NCBI GenBank assembly: GCA_903820745.1
Contig: CAIJIT010000318.1
Span: 1 to 64,000, forward strand
Source: an uncultured Burkholderiales bacterium
GTDB taxonomy: Bacteria > Pseudomonadota > Gammaproteobacteria > Burkholderiales > Burkholderiaceae_C
Reading direction: 5' to 3'
DNA: 64,000 bases
A program made the position numbers and the translations under genes. The notes beneath the pieces were generated by a model. That model did no database searches and was not told the origin of the DNA. It saw only the letters and a list, made by a program, of their open reading frames with translations. Positions 7,340 through 15,923 of this stretch are shown here, piece after piece (within the stretch, counting starts at the first letter, position 1; each line of letters starts with the position of its first letter).

Positions 7340-10300
7340 ATGCTGATCGAACCGACCCAAAATCTGCTTCCCGCCGGCACCGTGCTGCCATCGAATGAAG
7401 TCTCGGAACTGCTGCTGCGCCGGCTGCGCGCCGAAACCGAAGGCGAATTGCTGTTCGATGCCGGCTCGCGCGGCCGCTATGCCACCGATGCGTCGATCTA
7501 CCAGATCATGCCGGTCGGGGTGCTGGTGCCGACAGGCTTGCGCGACATCGAGACCGCGATCGCCATCGCCCGTGACCTGAAGGTGCCGGTGCTGCCTCGC
7601 GGCGGCGGCACCAGCCAATGCGGGCAAACCACCGGCGCTGCGCTGGTGATCGACAACAGCAAGCATTTCAACAAGTTGCTGGCGGTCGATGTTGAACAGC
7701 GCAGCGCAACAGTCGAACCCGGGCTGGTGCTCGACCAGCTGAATGCGCAGCTCAAAGTCCACGGCCTGTGGTTTCCGGTCGATGTGTCGACCAGCGCGCA
7801 GGCCACACTCGGCGGCATGGCGGGCAACAACTCATGCGGCTCGCGCTCGATCGCCTACGGCAATATGGTGCACAACGTGATCGGCGCCAGCGCCTGGCTG
7901 TCCGACGGCGCCCTGCTCGACTTCGGCAAGGTCAGCGGCCTTGGCAGCCGCGCCGCCAGCATCGCCGAATATGTTCGCCAGCTGGCGATCCAGAACCAGG
8001 CCGAAATAGCTGAGCGCTGGCCCAAGGTGATGCGCCGGGTGGCCGGCTACAACCTCGACATTTTCGCCAACCAGAGCGAGAAACCCTACACCCGCGATGG
8101 CAGCGTCAACCTGGCCCATCTGCTGATCGGCTCGGAAGGCACCTTGGCTTTCACCCGCAGCCTGACCCTGCAACTGGCCGATTTACCGCGCGCCAAGGTG
8201 CTCGGCGTGGTCAACTTCCCGACCTTTCACGCCGCCATGGATGCGGCCCAGCATCTGGTCAAGCTGGGCCCGACCGCGGTCGAGCTGGTCGATCGCACAA
8301 TGATCGAATTGAGCCTGGAAAATCCGGCCTTCCGCCCGACCATCGAGACCGCGCTGATCGGCAAGCCGGCAGCGATCCTGCTGGTGGAATTCTCGGGTCC
8401 GGAAAAAGCCCCGCTGCTGGCCCGCATGAAGGCGCTGAGCGAATTGATGGCTGACCTGGGCCTGCCCGACAGCGTGGTCGCGATGACCGACGAGGTGCCG
8501 CAAAAAGCACTCTGGGAAGTCCGCAAAGCAGGCCTCAACATCATGATGAGCTTGAAAGGCGACGGCAAGCCGGTCAGCTTCATCGAAGACTGCGCTGTGC
8601 CGTTGGCAAACCTGGCCGAATACACCGACGCCTTGACCGAAGTCTTCGCCAGACATGGCAGCCGCGGCACCTGGTATGCCCATGCATCGGTCGGCACCCT
8701 GCATGTGCGGCCGATCCTCGACATGCGCGCCGGCGGCGCCGCCAAGATGCGCGCGATCGCCGAAGAGGCCTCGGCCATGGTGCGCAAATTCAAGGGCGCA
8801 TTCAGCGGCGAGCATGGCGACGGCTTGTGCCGAGGCGAATGGATCGAATGGCAATTCGGGCCGGCGATCAACCACGCATTCCGCGAAATCAAGCAGCAGA
8901 TGGACCCGATCGGGCTCTTCAACCCGGGCAAGATCATCGACCCGCCGAAGATGGACGACGGCAACTTGTTCCGCTTCGCGCCACCAACAGCGGCCAAACC
9001 CTACCGGCGAATTGCGCTGCAGCCGGTGCTTGACTGGTCGGCCTGGAACGTTCAAACCGATCCGGTCACCGAAGTCACCAGCGCGCCGGGAAGCGGCGGC
9101 GATGCGACCGGCGGCTTTGCGGCGGCGATCGAGATGTGCAACAACAACGGGCATTGCCGCAAGTTCGATGCCGGCGTGATGTGCCCGAGCTACCGGGTCA
9201 CCCGCGATGAGCAGCATCTGACCCGTGGCCGTGCCAACACGCTGCGGCTGGCGGTCTCGGGCCAGCTCGGTCCCGACGCCTTTACCAGCGAAGCGATGTT
9301 TGAAACGATGGCCTTGTGCGTCGGCTGCAAAGGCTGCAAGCGCGACTGCCCGACCGGTGTCGACATGGCCCGGATGAAAATTGAATTCCTCGACCATTAC
9401 AAGGCCCGTCACGGGCATCGCCTGAAAGACCGCCTCGTCGCCCATCTGCCCGATTACGCCGCCTTCGCCAGCCGCCTGCCCTGGCTGATGAATCTGCGCG
9501 ACCGGCTGCCCGGTGCGGCCTGGCTGAGTGAAAAGCTGCTGGGCTTTTCGGCCAAGCGCAGCCTGCCCTTGTGGCGATCAGACATCTTCTGGCGCTCAGC
9601 CCAATTGGCCAACCTCGCCACCCGCGACGAGGTGATTGCCGCCGCTGCCGAGAATGGCAAGGCCGCCGTGCTGTTCGTCGACACCTTCAACGGCAGCTTC
9701 GAGAGCGAGAACGCCTGGGCGGCAGTGCAGGTGCTGCAGGCGGCGGGTTATGCCGTGCACAGCGTCGCCAAAGACGAAGGCCATCACTGCTGCGGCCGCA
9801 CCTATCTGGCCAGCGGCATGGTGGCCGAGGCCAAGGCGCGGGCCGGCGCCTTGATCGCCGTCTTGGCGCCGCTGGCGCAGGCCGGCGTCGCCATCGTCGG
9901 GCTCGAACCCTCCTGCCTGCTGACGCTGCGCGACGAAACGCTGGTGATGGGGCTGGGTGAGCAGGCGCTGACCGTGTCGCGCCAGGCCTTGATGTTCGAG
10001 GAATTCATCGCACGCGAGTCGAAGGCTGGCCGCTTCCAGCTCGAACTTAAGCCGGCGGACCGGCCGATTCTGGTGCATGGGCATTGCCACCAGAAAGCCT
10101 TCGGCACCACCAGCGCCTTGCTCGACGTGCTGAAACTGATTCCGGGCGCCAAGCCTGAGCTGATCGAAAGCAGCTGCTGCGGCATGGCCGGCAGCTTCGG
10201 CTATGAGGCCGCGAACTACGAAATATCGATGCAGATGGCTGAAGCCCAGCTGCTGCCGGCCGTCCGTGCCAGGCCCGACGCGATCATCGTCGCCGACGGC

Positions 10301-10417
10301 AGCAGTTGCCGCCACCAGATCGCCGATGGTGCGCAGCGCCAGGCGCTGCATCTGGCTAGTCTGCTGGCCTCGCTGCTGCTGCGCGCAGAGAAAAACAAAC
10401 GACCCGACCATGGCTGA
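7340..10417 (+). CDS. FAD-linked oxidase fused to Fe-S/CCG domains (GlcD-GlcF-like)
   Basis: This 1025-residue protein fuses the two halves of glycolate/D-lactate-type dehydrogenases. Residues about 55-200 form the PCMH FAD-binding domain (VLPRGGGTSQCGQ, GGMAGNNSCGSRS). The FAD-oxidase C-terminal domain follows, with the FSGEHGDGLCRGEW motif and FNPGKIIDPP near residue 530. The Fe-S part has CNNNGHCRKFDAGVMCPSYR and CVGCKGCKRDCPTGVD. Two CCG motifs (HHCCGRTY and SSCCGMAGSFG) close the protein. Such enzymes oxidise D-2-hydroxy acids to 2-oxo acids and feed the quinone pool. Given the divergent glyoxylate-type aminotransferase, the product may be the keto substrate or a partner of that enzyme, but the hydroxy-acid is not known. 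It is co-transcribed with gntR. Confidence 0.88.
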   Translation: MLIEPTQNLLPAGTVLPSNEVSELLLRRLRAETEGELLFDAGSRGRYATDASIYQIMPVGVLVPTGLRDIETAIAIARDLKVPVLPRGGGTSQCGQTTGAALVIDNSKHFNKLLAVDVEQRSATVEPGLVLDQLNAQLKVHGLWFPVDVSTSAQATLGGMAGNNSCGSRSIAYGNMVHNVIGASAWLSDGALLDFGKVSGLGSRAASIAEYVRQLAIQNQAEIAERWPKVMRRVAGYNLDIFANQSEKPYTRDGSVNLAHLLIGSEGTLAFTRSLTLQLADLPRAKVLGVVNFPTFHAAMDAAQHLVKLGPTAVELVDRTMIELSLENPAFRPTIETALIGKPAAILLVEFSGPEKAPLLARMKALSELMADLGLPDSVVAMTDEVPQKALWEVRKAGLNIMMSLKGDGKPVSFIEDCAVPLANLAEYTDALTEVFARHGSRGTWYAHASVGTLHVRPILDMRAGGAAKMRAIAEEASAMVRKFKGAFSGEHGDGLCRGEWIEWQFGPAINHAFREIKQQMDPIGLFNPGKIIDPPKMDDGNLFRFAPPTAAKPYRRIALQPVLDWSAWNVQTDPVTEVTSAPGSGGDATGGFAAAIEMCNNNGHCRKFDAGVMCPSYRVTRDEQHLTRGRANTLRLAVSGQLGPDAFTSEAMFETMALCVGCKGCKRDCPTGVDMARMKIEFLDHYKARHGHRLKDRLVAHLPDYAAFASRLPWLMNLRDRLPGAAWLSEKLLGFSAKRSLPLWRSDIFWRSAQLANLATRDEVIAAAAENGKAAVLFVDTFNGSFESENAWAAVQVLQAAGYAVHSVAKDEGHHCCGRTYLASGMVAEAKARAGALIAVLAPLAQAGVAIVGLEPSCLLTLRDETLVMGLGEQALTVSRQALMFEEFIARESKAGRFQLELKPADRPILVHGHCHQKAFGTTSALLDVLKLIPGAKPELIESSCCGMAGSFGYEAANYEISMQMAEAQLLPAVRARPDAIIVADGSSCRHQIADGAQRQALHLASLLASLLLRAEKNKRPDHG

Positions 10418-10520
10418 ACCCGGCGCCACTGCGGATTTCCAGGGGTGGGGCCGCCTTTTACCCCACGAAACAAAGGGTCCGATGACCGTCGGCGCCTGTG
10501 CAAATTCGAGCAGCCCGGCC

Positions 10521-10526
10521 TATAAT
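10521..10526 (+). promoter_or_regulatory. Likely -10 box of the protease gene
   Basis: A perfect TATAAT lies 78 bp upstream of the ctpA-type start at 10604. The -35 region at 16-17 bp upstream is poor (TGCAAA or GTGCAA). The gap between the oxidase stop and this gene holds no ORF. Confidence 0.5.
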
Positions 10527-10603
10527 AGATTTGGGGTTTGCCCAGGAATTTGGCTGAAAAAGCCGCACTTTTCTTCATTTCACCGACAGGACTAACTCGC
10601 AAC

Positions 10604-12061
10604 ATGGGTGCCAAACTTAAAGTAGCTGGCTGGGTGGCTTCAGGCGCATTGGCTGGCGTGTTGACCACGATGCTGCTGCAGGCGAATGTCGTCAGTGCGC
10701 GCAGCAGCCTCTCGCCACTGCCGCTGGAGGAGTTGCAGCAACTCGCTGCGGTCTTCGGCATGATCAAGTCCGACTATGTCGAACCGGTCGACGAGAAGAA
10801 ATTGATCAACGATGCGATCGCCGGCATGGTCTCGGGGCTGGATCCGCATTCGCAGTTCTTCGACAAGAAGAACTTCAAGGAATTCCGCGAAGGAACGACC
10901 GGCAAGTTCATTGGCGTCGGCATCGAGATCGGCATGGAAGATGGCATGGTCAAGATCGTCTCGCCGATCGAAGGCTCGCCGGCTTTCCGTGCAGGGCTGA
11001 AGAGCGGCGACCTGATCACCAAGATCGACGACACGGCGGTCCGCGGGCTGGCGCTCGATCAAGCGGTCAAGAAGATGCGGGGCGAGCCCAACACCAAGGT
11101 GCAACTGACGATTTACCGCAAGAGCGAGACCCGGTCCTTCCCGGTGACGATCGTGCGCGAGGAAATCCGCATGCAAAGCGTGCGTTCCAAGATCGTCGAA
11201 CCCGGTTATGCCTGGCTGCGGGTCAGCCAGTTCCAGGACCGCACCGTCGACGATTTCGCCCACAAGCTCGAAGAAATCTACAAGCAGGAGCCGAACCTGA
11301 AGGGTCTGGTGCTCGACCTGCGCAACGACCCGGGCGGTCTGCTGGAGGCCTCGGTAGCGGTATCGGCGGCCTTCCTGCAAAAGGACCAGGAAGTCGTCAG
11401 CACCAATGGGCAGATTTCGGAGTCGAAGGCCAGCTTCAAGGCCAGCCCTGACTTCTATATGCACCGCAGCGGCAATGATCCACTGCGCAAATTGTCCCCC
11501 GCATTGAAGAATGTCCCGCTGATCGTGCTGGTTAATGAAGGCTCGGCATCGGCCAGCGAAATCGTTGCCGGCGCCTTGCAGGATCACAAGCGCGCGCTGG
11601 TGATGGGCGCGCAAACCTTCGGCAAGGGTTCGGTGCAAACGGTGCGCCAGCTAAGCCCCGAGACCGCCCTGAAGATCACCACCGCGCGTTACTACACACC
11701 GAGCGGCCGATCGATCCAGGCCAAGGGCATCGTTCCGGACATCCTGCTTGACGAAACCGCCGAAGGCAATGTCTTTGCCGCCTTGCGCATGCGTGAAGCC
11801 GACTTGGAAAAGCATCTGGCCAGCGGCAATGAGGCCAAGGACGCGGCCGGTGACAAGGCGCATGAAAAAGCCCGTGATGAAGCGCGCACGAAACTCGAGT
11901 CCGAATATGCCAAGCGCAATGAGCCGCCCAAGCCCTTGCCCGAATTCGGCTCGGCCGAAGACTTCCAACTGGTCCAAGCGCTGAACCAGTTGAAGGGCAA
12001 ACCGGTGCTGGTGTCGAAGATCGCGACCGAACGCAAGGCTGAAGCCAAGACCGACGACTGA
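10604..12061 (+). CDS. ctpA: S41 C-terminal processing peptidase
   Basis: The 485-residue protein has an N-terminal signal or anchor segment (WVASGALAGVLTTMLLQ), the usual FGMIKSDYVEPVDEK helical region, and a PDZ domain at about residues 100-185 (GVGIEIGMEDGMVKIVSPI). The S41 protease core follows, with catalytic Ser in NEGSASASEIVAGA and Lys in TFGKGSVQTV. It cleaves proteins near their C-termini in the periplasm. The C-terminal extension (about 400-485) is rich in Lys, Glu and Ala and looks flexible. The start at 10604 is chosen because it places the hydrophobic segment at the N-terminus; an in-frame ATG at 10538 would add 22 unrelated residues. A strong terminator follows. Confidence 0.9.
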   Translation: MGAKLKVAGWVASGALAGVLTTMLLQANVVSARSSLSPLPLEELQQLAAVFGMIKSDYVEPVDEKKLINDAIAGMVSGLDPHSQFFDKKNFKEFREGTTGKFIGVGIEIGMEDGMVKIVSPIEGSPAFRAGLKSGDLITKIDDTAVRGLALDQAVKKMRGEPNTKVQLTIYRKSETRSFPVTIVREEIRMQSVRSKIVEPGYAWLRVSQFQDRTVDDFAHKLEEIYKQEPNLKGLVLDLRNDPGGLLEASVAVSAAFLQKDQEVVSTNGQISESKASFKASPDFYMHRSGNDPLRKLSPALKNVPLIVLVNEGSASASEIVAGALQDHKRALVMGAQTFGKGSVQTVRQLSPETALKITTARYYTPSGRSIQAKGIVPDILLDETAEGNVFAALRMREADLEKHLASGNEAKDAAGDKAHEKARDEARTKLESEYAKRNEPPKPLPEFGSAEDFQLVQALNQLKGKPVLVSKIATERKAEAKTDD

Positions 12062-12084
12062 CTCACCGTTTTTTCATCTTCAGC

Positions 12085-12117
12085 AAATGGCCCGCCTGTG
12101 CGGGCCATTTGTCTTTT
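12085..12117 (+). terminator. Rho-independent terminator
   Basis: An 11-bp perfect stem (AAATGGCCCGC / GCGGGCCATTT) with a CTGT loop is followed by GTCTTTT. It lies 23 bp after the ctpA stop and just before the moeB-like start at 12129, separating the two transcription units. Confidence 0.85.
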
Positions 12118-12128
12118 ATGCTTGACCA

Positions 12129-12899
12129 ATGACCGACGAACAATTGCTGCGCTACTCGCGCCATATTCTGCTGGACGACATCGGCATCGAAGGCCAGCAG
12201 CGCCTGCTACAAAGCCGCGCGCTGGTGATCGGTGCCGGCGGCCTCGGCAGTCCGGTGGCCCTTTACCTCGGCACTGCCGGGGTCGGGTCGATCACGCTGG
12301 TCGATGACGATCTGGTGGATCTCACCAATCTACAGCGTCAGATTGCCCATGATCTGGCCAGCATTGGCATGCCGAAAGTCGTTTCGGCGGCCAGCAGCAT
12401 TGCCGCGATCAATCCGCAACTGCGGGTCAAGGCCTTGCAATTACGCGCTGATGACGAACTGCTCGACCAGTTGGTGAGTGAAGCGGATGTGGTGATCGAC
12501 TGCAGTGACAACTTCGCCACCAGGCAAGCGGTCAACCGCGCCTGCGTCACCCATGCCCGGCCCTTAGTGTCAGGTGCGGCCATCGGTTTTGACGGCCAGA
12601 TCAGCGTCTACGACAGCCGGGTCAGCGATGCCCCCTGTTATGCCTGCCTGTTTCCACCTGACAGCCAATTCGACGAAGCCCGCTGCGCCTTGATGGGCGT
12701 ATTCGCGCCGCTGGTTGGCATCATCGGCTGCATGCAGGCGGCCGAAGCGCTCAAGCTGCTGCTGGGTCTGCCGAACAGCCTGGCCGGACGTCTGCAGATG
12801 CTCGACGCCCGGTCCATGGCCTGGAGCGAAATCAGCGTGCCGCGCGATGCCGGCTGTGGCGTCTGCGGAAACAGGCCGTCCGGCATCGAATCAAACTGA
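12129..12899 (+). CDS. moeB: MoeB/ThiF/HesA-family adenylyltransferase
   Basis: This 256-residue E1-like enzyme activates the C-terminal glycine of a ubiquitin-like sulfur carrier (MoaD or ThiS) by adenylylation. The nucleotide loop is GAGGLGSP (residues 35-42), followed by VDDDLVDLTNLQRQ. Zinc-binding cysteine pairs are seen in CYACLFP and CGVCGN near the C-terminus. There is no C-terminal rhodanese domain, as in E. coli MoeB. It could serve MoaD (molybdopterin) or ThiS; the neighbours do not decide, although the window holds several other molybdenum-cofactor genes. Confidence 0.85.
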   Translation: MTDEQLLRYSRHILLDDIGIEGQQRLLQSRALVIGAGGLGSPVALYLGTAGVGSITLVDDDLVDLTNLQRQIAHDLASIGMPKVVSAASSIAAINPQLRVKALQLRADDELLDQLVSEADVVIDCSDNFATRQAVNRACVTHARPLVSGAAIGFDGQISVYDSRVSDAPCYACLFPPDSQFDEARCALMGVFAPLVGIIGCMQAAEALKLLLGLPNSLAGRLQMLDARSMAWSEISVPRDAGCGVCGNRPSGIESN

Positions 12900-12919
12900 C
12901 TGAAACTGCAAACCATGCC

Positions 12920-13804
12920 ATGAACAAACGCATAGACCTCGCCGCCCGCAACTTCCCCAGCGCCGAGGAAGAGCTGAAGGCGCTGGTGCCGCAGTCGCCC
13001 GACACCTGCAGCGCTTACCGGCTGGCTTTTGACGACAAGGAATTCCTGCTGCGTGACGAATTGCGGCCGGTCCGCATGCAGTTGGAACTGCTCAAGCCTG
13101 AACTGACCCAGCAAGAACAGGGCATCACCTCGACGATCGTGATCTTCGGCAGCGCGCGCGTCGTTTCGCGTGAAAGGGCTCTGGGCCTGGTGAGTGAAGC
13201 GCTGGCGCTGGGTGATGCAGCGGCAATCAAGCGCGCAGAAATGCAGCTGAAAATGAGCGCTTATTACGAGGAGGCGCGCCGCTTTGCAGCGATCGTCACC
13301 CGGGTCTCGGTCGAGCGCGGCAATCCGATCTATGTCACCACCGGCGGCGGACCGGGCATCATGGAAGCCGGCAACCGCGGCGCTCATGAAGCGGGCGGCA
13401 AGAGCATCGGCCTGAACATCGTCTTGCCGCGTGAACAGCAGCCCAACCCCTATGTCACGCCCGAGCTGTGCTTTCGCTTCCACTACTTTGCCTTGCGCAA
13501 GATGCATTTCCTGATGCGATCGATCGCGCTGGTCTGCTTCCCCGGTGGTTTCGGCACGCTCGACGAACTGTTCGAAATGATGACCCTGATCCAGACCGGG
13601 AAAAGCCGGCGCCGGCCGATTTTGCTGTTCGGTCGCGAGTTCTGGACCAAACTGATCAATTTTGATCAGCTGATCGAGACCGGGCTGGTCAATGCGGTCG
13701 ATCTGGGCCTGTTCCATTTCGTCGAAACTGCCGAGGAGGCCTGGGCGCTGCTCGAATCCGAGTACGACATGAATCCAGGCGACTTCGACCAGGACGAAAC
13801 ATGA
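12920..13804 (+). CDS. LOG-family protein (cytokinin riboside monophosphate phosphoribohydrolase-like)
   Basis: The 294-residue protein carries the two hallmark motifs of the LOG/TIGR00730 Rossmann family: GGGPGIMEAGNRGA (about residue 141) and PGGFGTLDELFE (about residue 210). Known members release the base from cytokinin or other nucleoside monophosphates; older names call them 'lysine decarboxylase', which is not supported. The length is that of the larger LOG type, with an N-terminal helical extension of about 70 residues. The gene's stop overlaps the arginase start by ATGA, so the two are coupled. Confidence 0.85.
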   Translation: MNKRIDLAARNFPSAEEELKALVPQSPDTCSAYRLAFDDKEFLLRDELRPVRMQLELLKPELTQQEQGITSTIVIFGSARVVSRERALGLVSEALALGDAAAIKRAEMQLKMSAYYEEARRFAAIVTRVSVERGNPIYVTTGGGPGIMEAGNRGAHEAGGKSIGLNIVLPREQQPNPYVTPELCFRFHYFALRKMHFLMRSIALVCFPGGFGTLDELFEMMTLIQTGKSRRRPILLFGREFWTKLINFDQLIETGLVNAVDLGLFHFVETAEEAWALLESEYDMNPGDFDQDET

Positions 13805-14721
13805 CCAGACAACGCGCTGTTTCACTGATCGGCGCGCCGACCGACATCGGTGCCGGGACCCGCGGCGCCAGCATGGGTCCCGAGGCCTTGCGCGTCGCCG
13901 ATCTGGCCGCAGCCTTGCGCCGACATGGCGTTGACCTGCTCGACCTGGGCAATCTGAGTGGCCCGGCCAATCCCTGGCAGGCTCCCGAGGCCGGCTACCG
14001 GCATCTGGACGAAGTGACAGCCTGGAACCTCAGCGTTCACGCGGCAGTCCACGCCATTCTCAAGACCGGGCGGATGCCGATCCTGCTCGGCGGCGACCAT
14101 TGCCTGGCGATTGGATCGATCAGCGCGGTGGCCAGGCATTGCCGCGAGACGGGCAAGAAGCTGCGCATCCTGTGGCTCGATGCCCATGCCGACTTCAATA
14201 CCAGCGCGTTGACCCCCAGTGGCAATATTCATGGCATGCCCTTGGCCGTGCTGTGCGGTTTCGGCCCGCAGCAATTGCTTGAAATCGGTGGCCAGGTGCC
14301 GGCGATCCAGCCGAAATGGGTGCGACAGATCGGCATCCGCAGCGTTGACGCAGGTGAAAAGCGCTTCGTCCACGAGCAGGGGTTGGAAGTCTTCGACATG
14401 CGCTACATCGACGAGATGGGCATGCGCCAGGCGATGGAATTGGCGCTGGCGACGCTGGACGCGAACACCCATCTCCATGTCAGCTTCGATGTCGACTTTC
14501 TTGACCCCGACATTGCGCCCGGCGTCGGCACCACCGTGCCGGGCGGCCCGAGCTACCGCGAAGCGCAGCTGTGCATGGAGATGATTGCCGACAGTGGATT
14601 GATGGCCTCGCTTGATGTGATGGAGCTGAACCCGGCACTGGACCTGCAGAACAAGACGGCCCGGCTGGCGGTGGATTTGATGGAGTCGCTTTTGGGCAAA
14701 TCAACCTTGATGAGAAAGTAA
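13801..14721 (+). CDS. rocF: Arginase
   Basis: The 306-residue protein has all the two-manganese ligands of the arginase/ureohydrolase family: His100 (GGDHCLA), Asp127, His129 and Asp131 (LDAHADFNT), and Asp230 and Asp232 (SFDVDFLDP). The loop DFNTSALTPSGNIHGMP matches true arginases rather than agmatinases, so L-arginine hydrolysis to ornithine and urea is the best call. It overlaps the LOG gene by 4 bp. It converges on the membrane acyltransferase-like gene that ends at 14788; no T-rich hairpin is seen between them. Confidence 0.92.
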   Translation: MTRQRAVSLIGAPTDIGAGTRGASMGPEALRVADLAAALRRHGVDLLDLGNLSGPANPWQAPEAGYRHLDEVTAWNLSVHAAVHAILKTGRMPILLGGDHCLAIGSISAVARHCRETGKKLRILWLDAHADFNTSALTPSGNIHGMPLAVLCGFGPQQLLEIGGQVPAIQPKWVRQIGIRSVDAGEKRFVHEQGLEVFDMRYIDEMGMRQAMELALATLDANTHLHVSFDVDFLDPDIAPGVGTTVPGGPSYREAQLCMEMIADSGLMASLDVMELNPALDLQNKTARLAVDLMESLLGKSTLMRK

Positions 14722-14787
14722 GTTTGCCCTGCCTGCGGCACCAAAAGAGCAGTAATTGGCCAACCAAAAAGCAATCAGGCCTGGCCT

Positions 14788-15897
14788 TCAAAGTTTGATG
14801 TAAACCTTCTTCCTGTCCATGGCGAAAGCGATCAGCCAGCAGGCGAGCGTGAAGAGCAGCGCGAAGATCAGCGAGCCGGGTTTGTCGCCGGCCCAGCCCT
14901 GAAAAGCGGCTTGGTAAATCCATTCAAAAGCGGCTTGCTGGCCGACTTTCACGGTCCAGAGGATCGTCATCACGATTTCGGCCAGCAGGTAGATGAACAA
15001 GGTGTTCTTGCCGAAGATCTCGAAAGGCCAGGCCCAGCGGCGCAAGCGCAGCAGGTCCACCCCATAGACCAGTGCCGCCAGCAGGAACAGGTCGATCCCG
15101 GCAGTGCAGAGCGTGTAGGAACTGGTCCAGAGTTTCTTGTTGATCGGAAAAACGCTGCTCCAGCAAAGCGCCACAAGCAAGCAGAGCACGCCGGCCAGCA
15201 TCAGCTTGGCGATGGACTCGTAGCCCGGGCCCTTGGCCTGGATAAAACGGCCAGCGAAATAACCAACCAGCAGATTGACCGTGGCCGGCAGGGTGCCGAG
15301 CAGGCCTTCGGGATCGAAGGCCATGCCTTCGCCGTGATAAAGATGGGCTTCGCCAAACAGCCATAGGTCCAGCTTCAAGGCAGCATTGCCGGCCAGCGTG
15401 AAATCACCCAAAGCCGTCATCAGCCCCCAGTAGACGAGCAGAGCCAGGCCGCAAAAAATCAAGGCGCCGCGTTCCCGCCAGTAGTGCAGGATCAATGCAG
15501 CCAGGCCGTAGCACAAGGCAATCCGCTGCAGCACGCCGAGGATGCGGGTCTTGGCCAGTGGCAACAAGGTCAACTGGCCAGCCGGGTCGAACTGGAAGAA
15601 CGGGAACCAGTAAAGCAGATAGCCGCAAAGGAAAATCAGCGCAGTACGCTTGAAAACCTTGCCCAGCAAAGCGCCATCATTCGGGTATTTGCCCAGGCTG
15701 AAACTCATCGAGCAGCCGACGGCAAACAGAAAAGTCGGGAAGACCACATCGGTCAGGGTCAGCCCATGCCAGGCAGCATGCAGCAAGGGGGCGTAAGACA
15801 GCGTCTCGCTGATCGACATGTTCACGACGATCATCAGCGCGAGCGTCAAGCCGCGCATCACATCGATCGCTTGGGAACGCGGTTGAGGATTTGCCAT
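14788..15897 (-). CDS. nagX: HGSNAT/NagX-like membrane protein
   Basis: This 369-residue multi-pass protein begins with the family signature SQAIDVMRGLTLALMIVVNM and contains about ten hydrophobic segments (for example WHGLTLTDVVFPTFLFAVG). It belongs to the heparan-alpha-glucosaminide N-acetyltransferase-related group (DUF5009/COG4299). In proteobacterial chitin and GlcNAc regulons the related gene is called nagX and is thought to handle acetylated amino sugars at the inner membrane; its reaction is not settled. It lies 26 bp downstream of the histidine kinase gene, at the end of the minus-strand chitin locus, which supports the amino-sugar link. Confidence 0.75.
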   Translation of the reverse strand: MANPQPRSQAIDVMRGLTLALMIVVNMSISETLSYAPLLHAAWHGLTLTDVVFPTFLFAVGCSMSFSLGKYPNDGALLGKVFKRTALIFLCGYLLYWFPFFQFDPAGQLTLLPLAKTRILGVLQRIALCYGLAALILHYWRERGALIFCGLALLVYWGLMTALGDFTLAGNAALKLDLWLFGEAHLYHGEGMAFDPEGLLGTLPATVNLLVGYFAGRFIQAKGPGYESIAKLMLAGVLCLLVALCWSSVFPINKKLWTSSYTLCTAGIDLFLLAALVYGVDLLRLRRWAWPFEIFGKNTLFIYLLAEIVMTILWTVKVGQQAAFEWIYQAAFQGWAGDKPGSLIFALLFTLACWLIAFAMDRKKVYIKL

Positions 15898-15923
15898 GGC
15901 TTGTCAGGTTCAATGGCCGGCCA

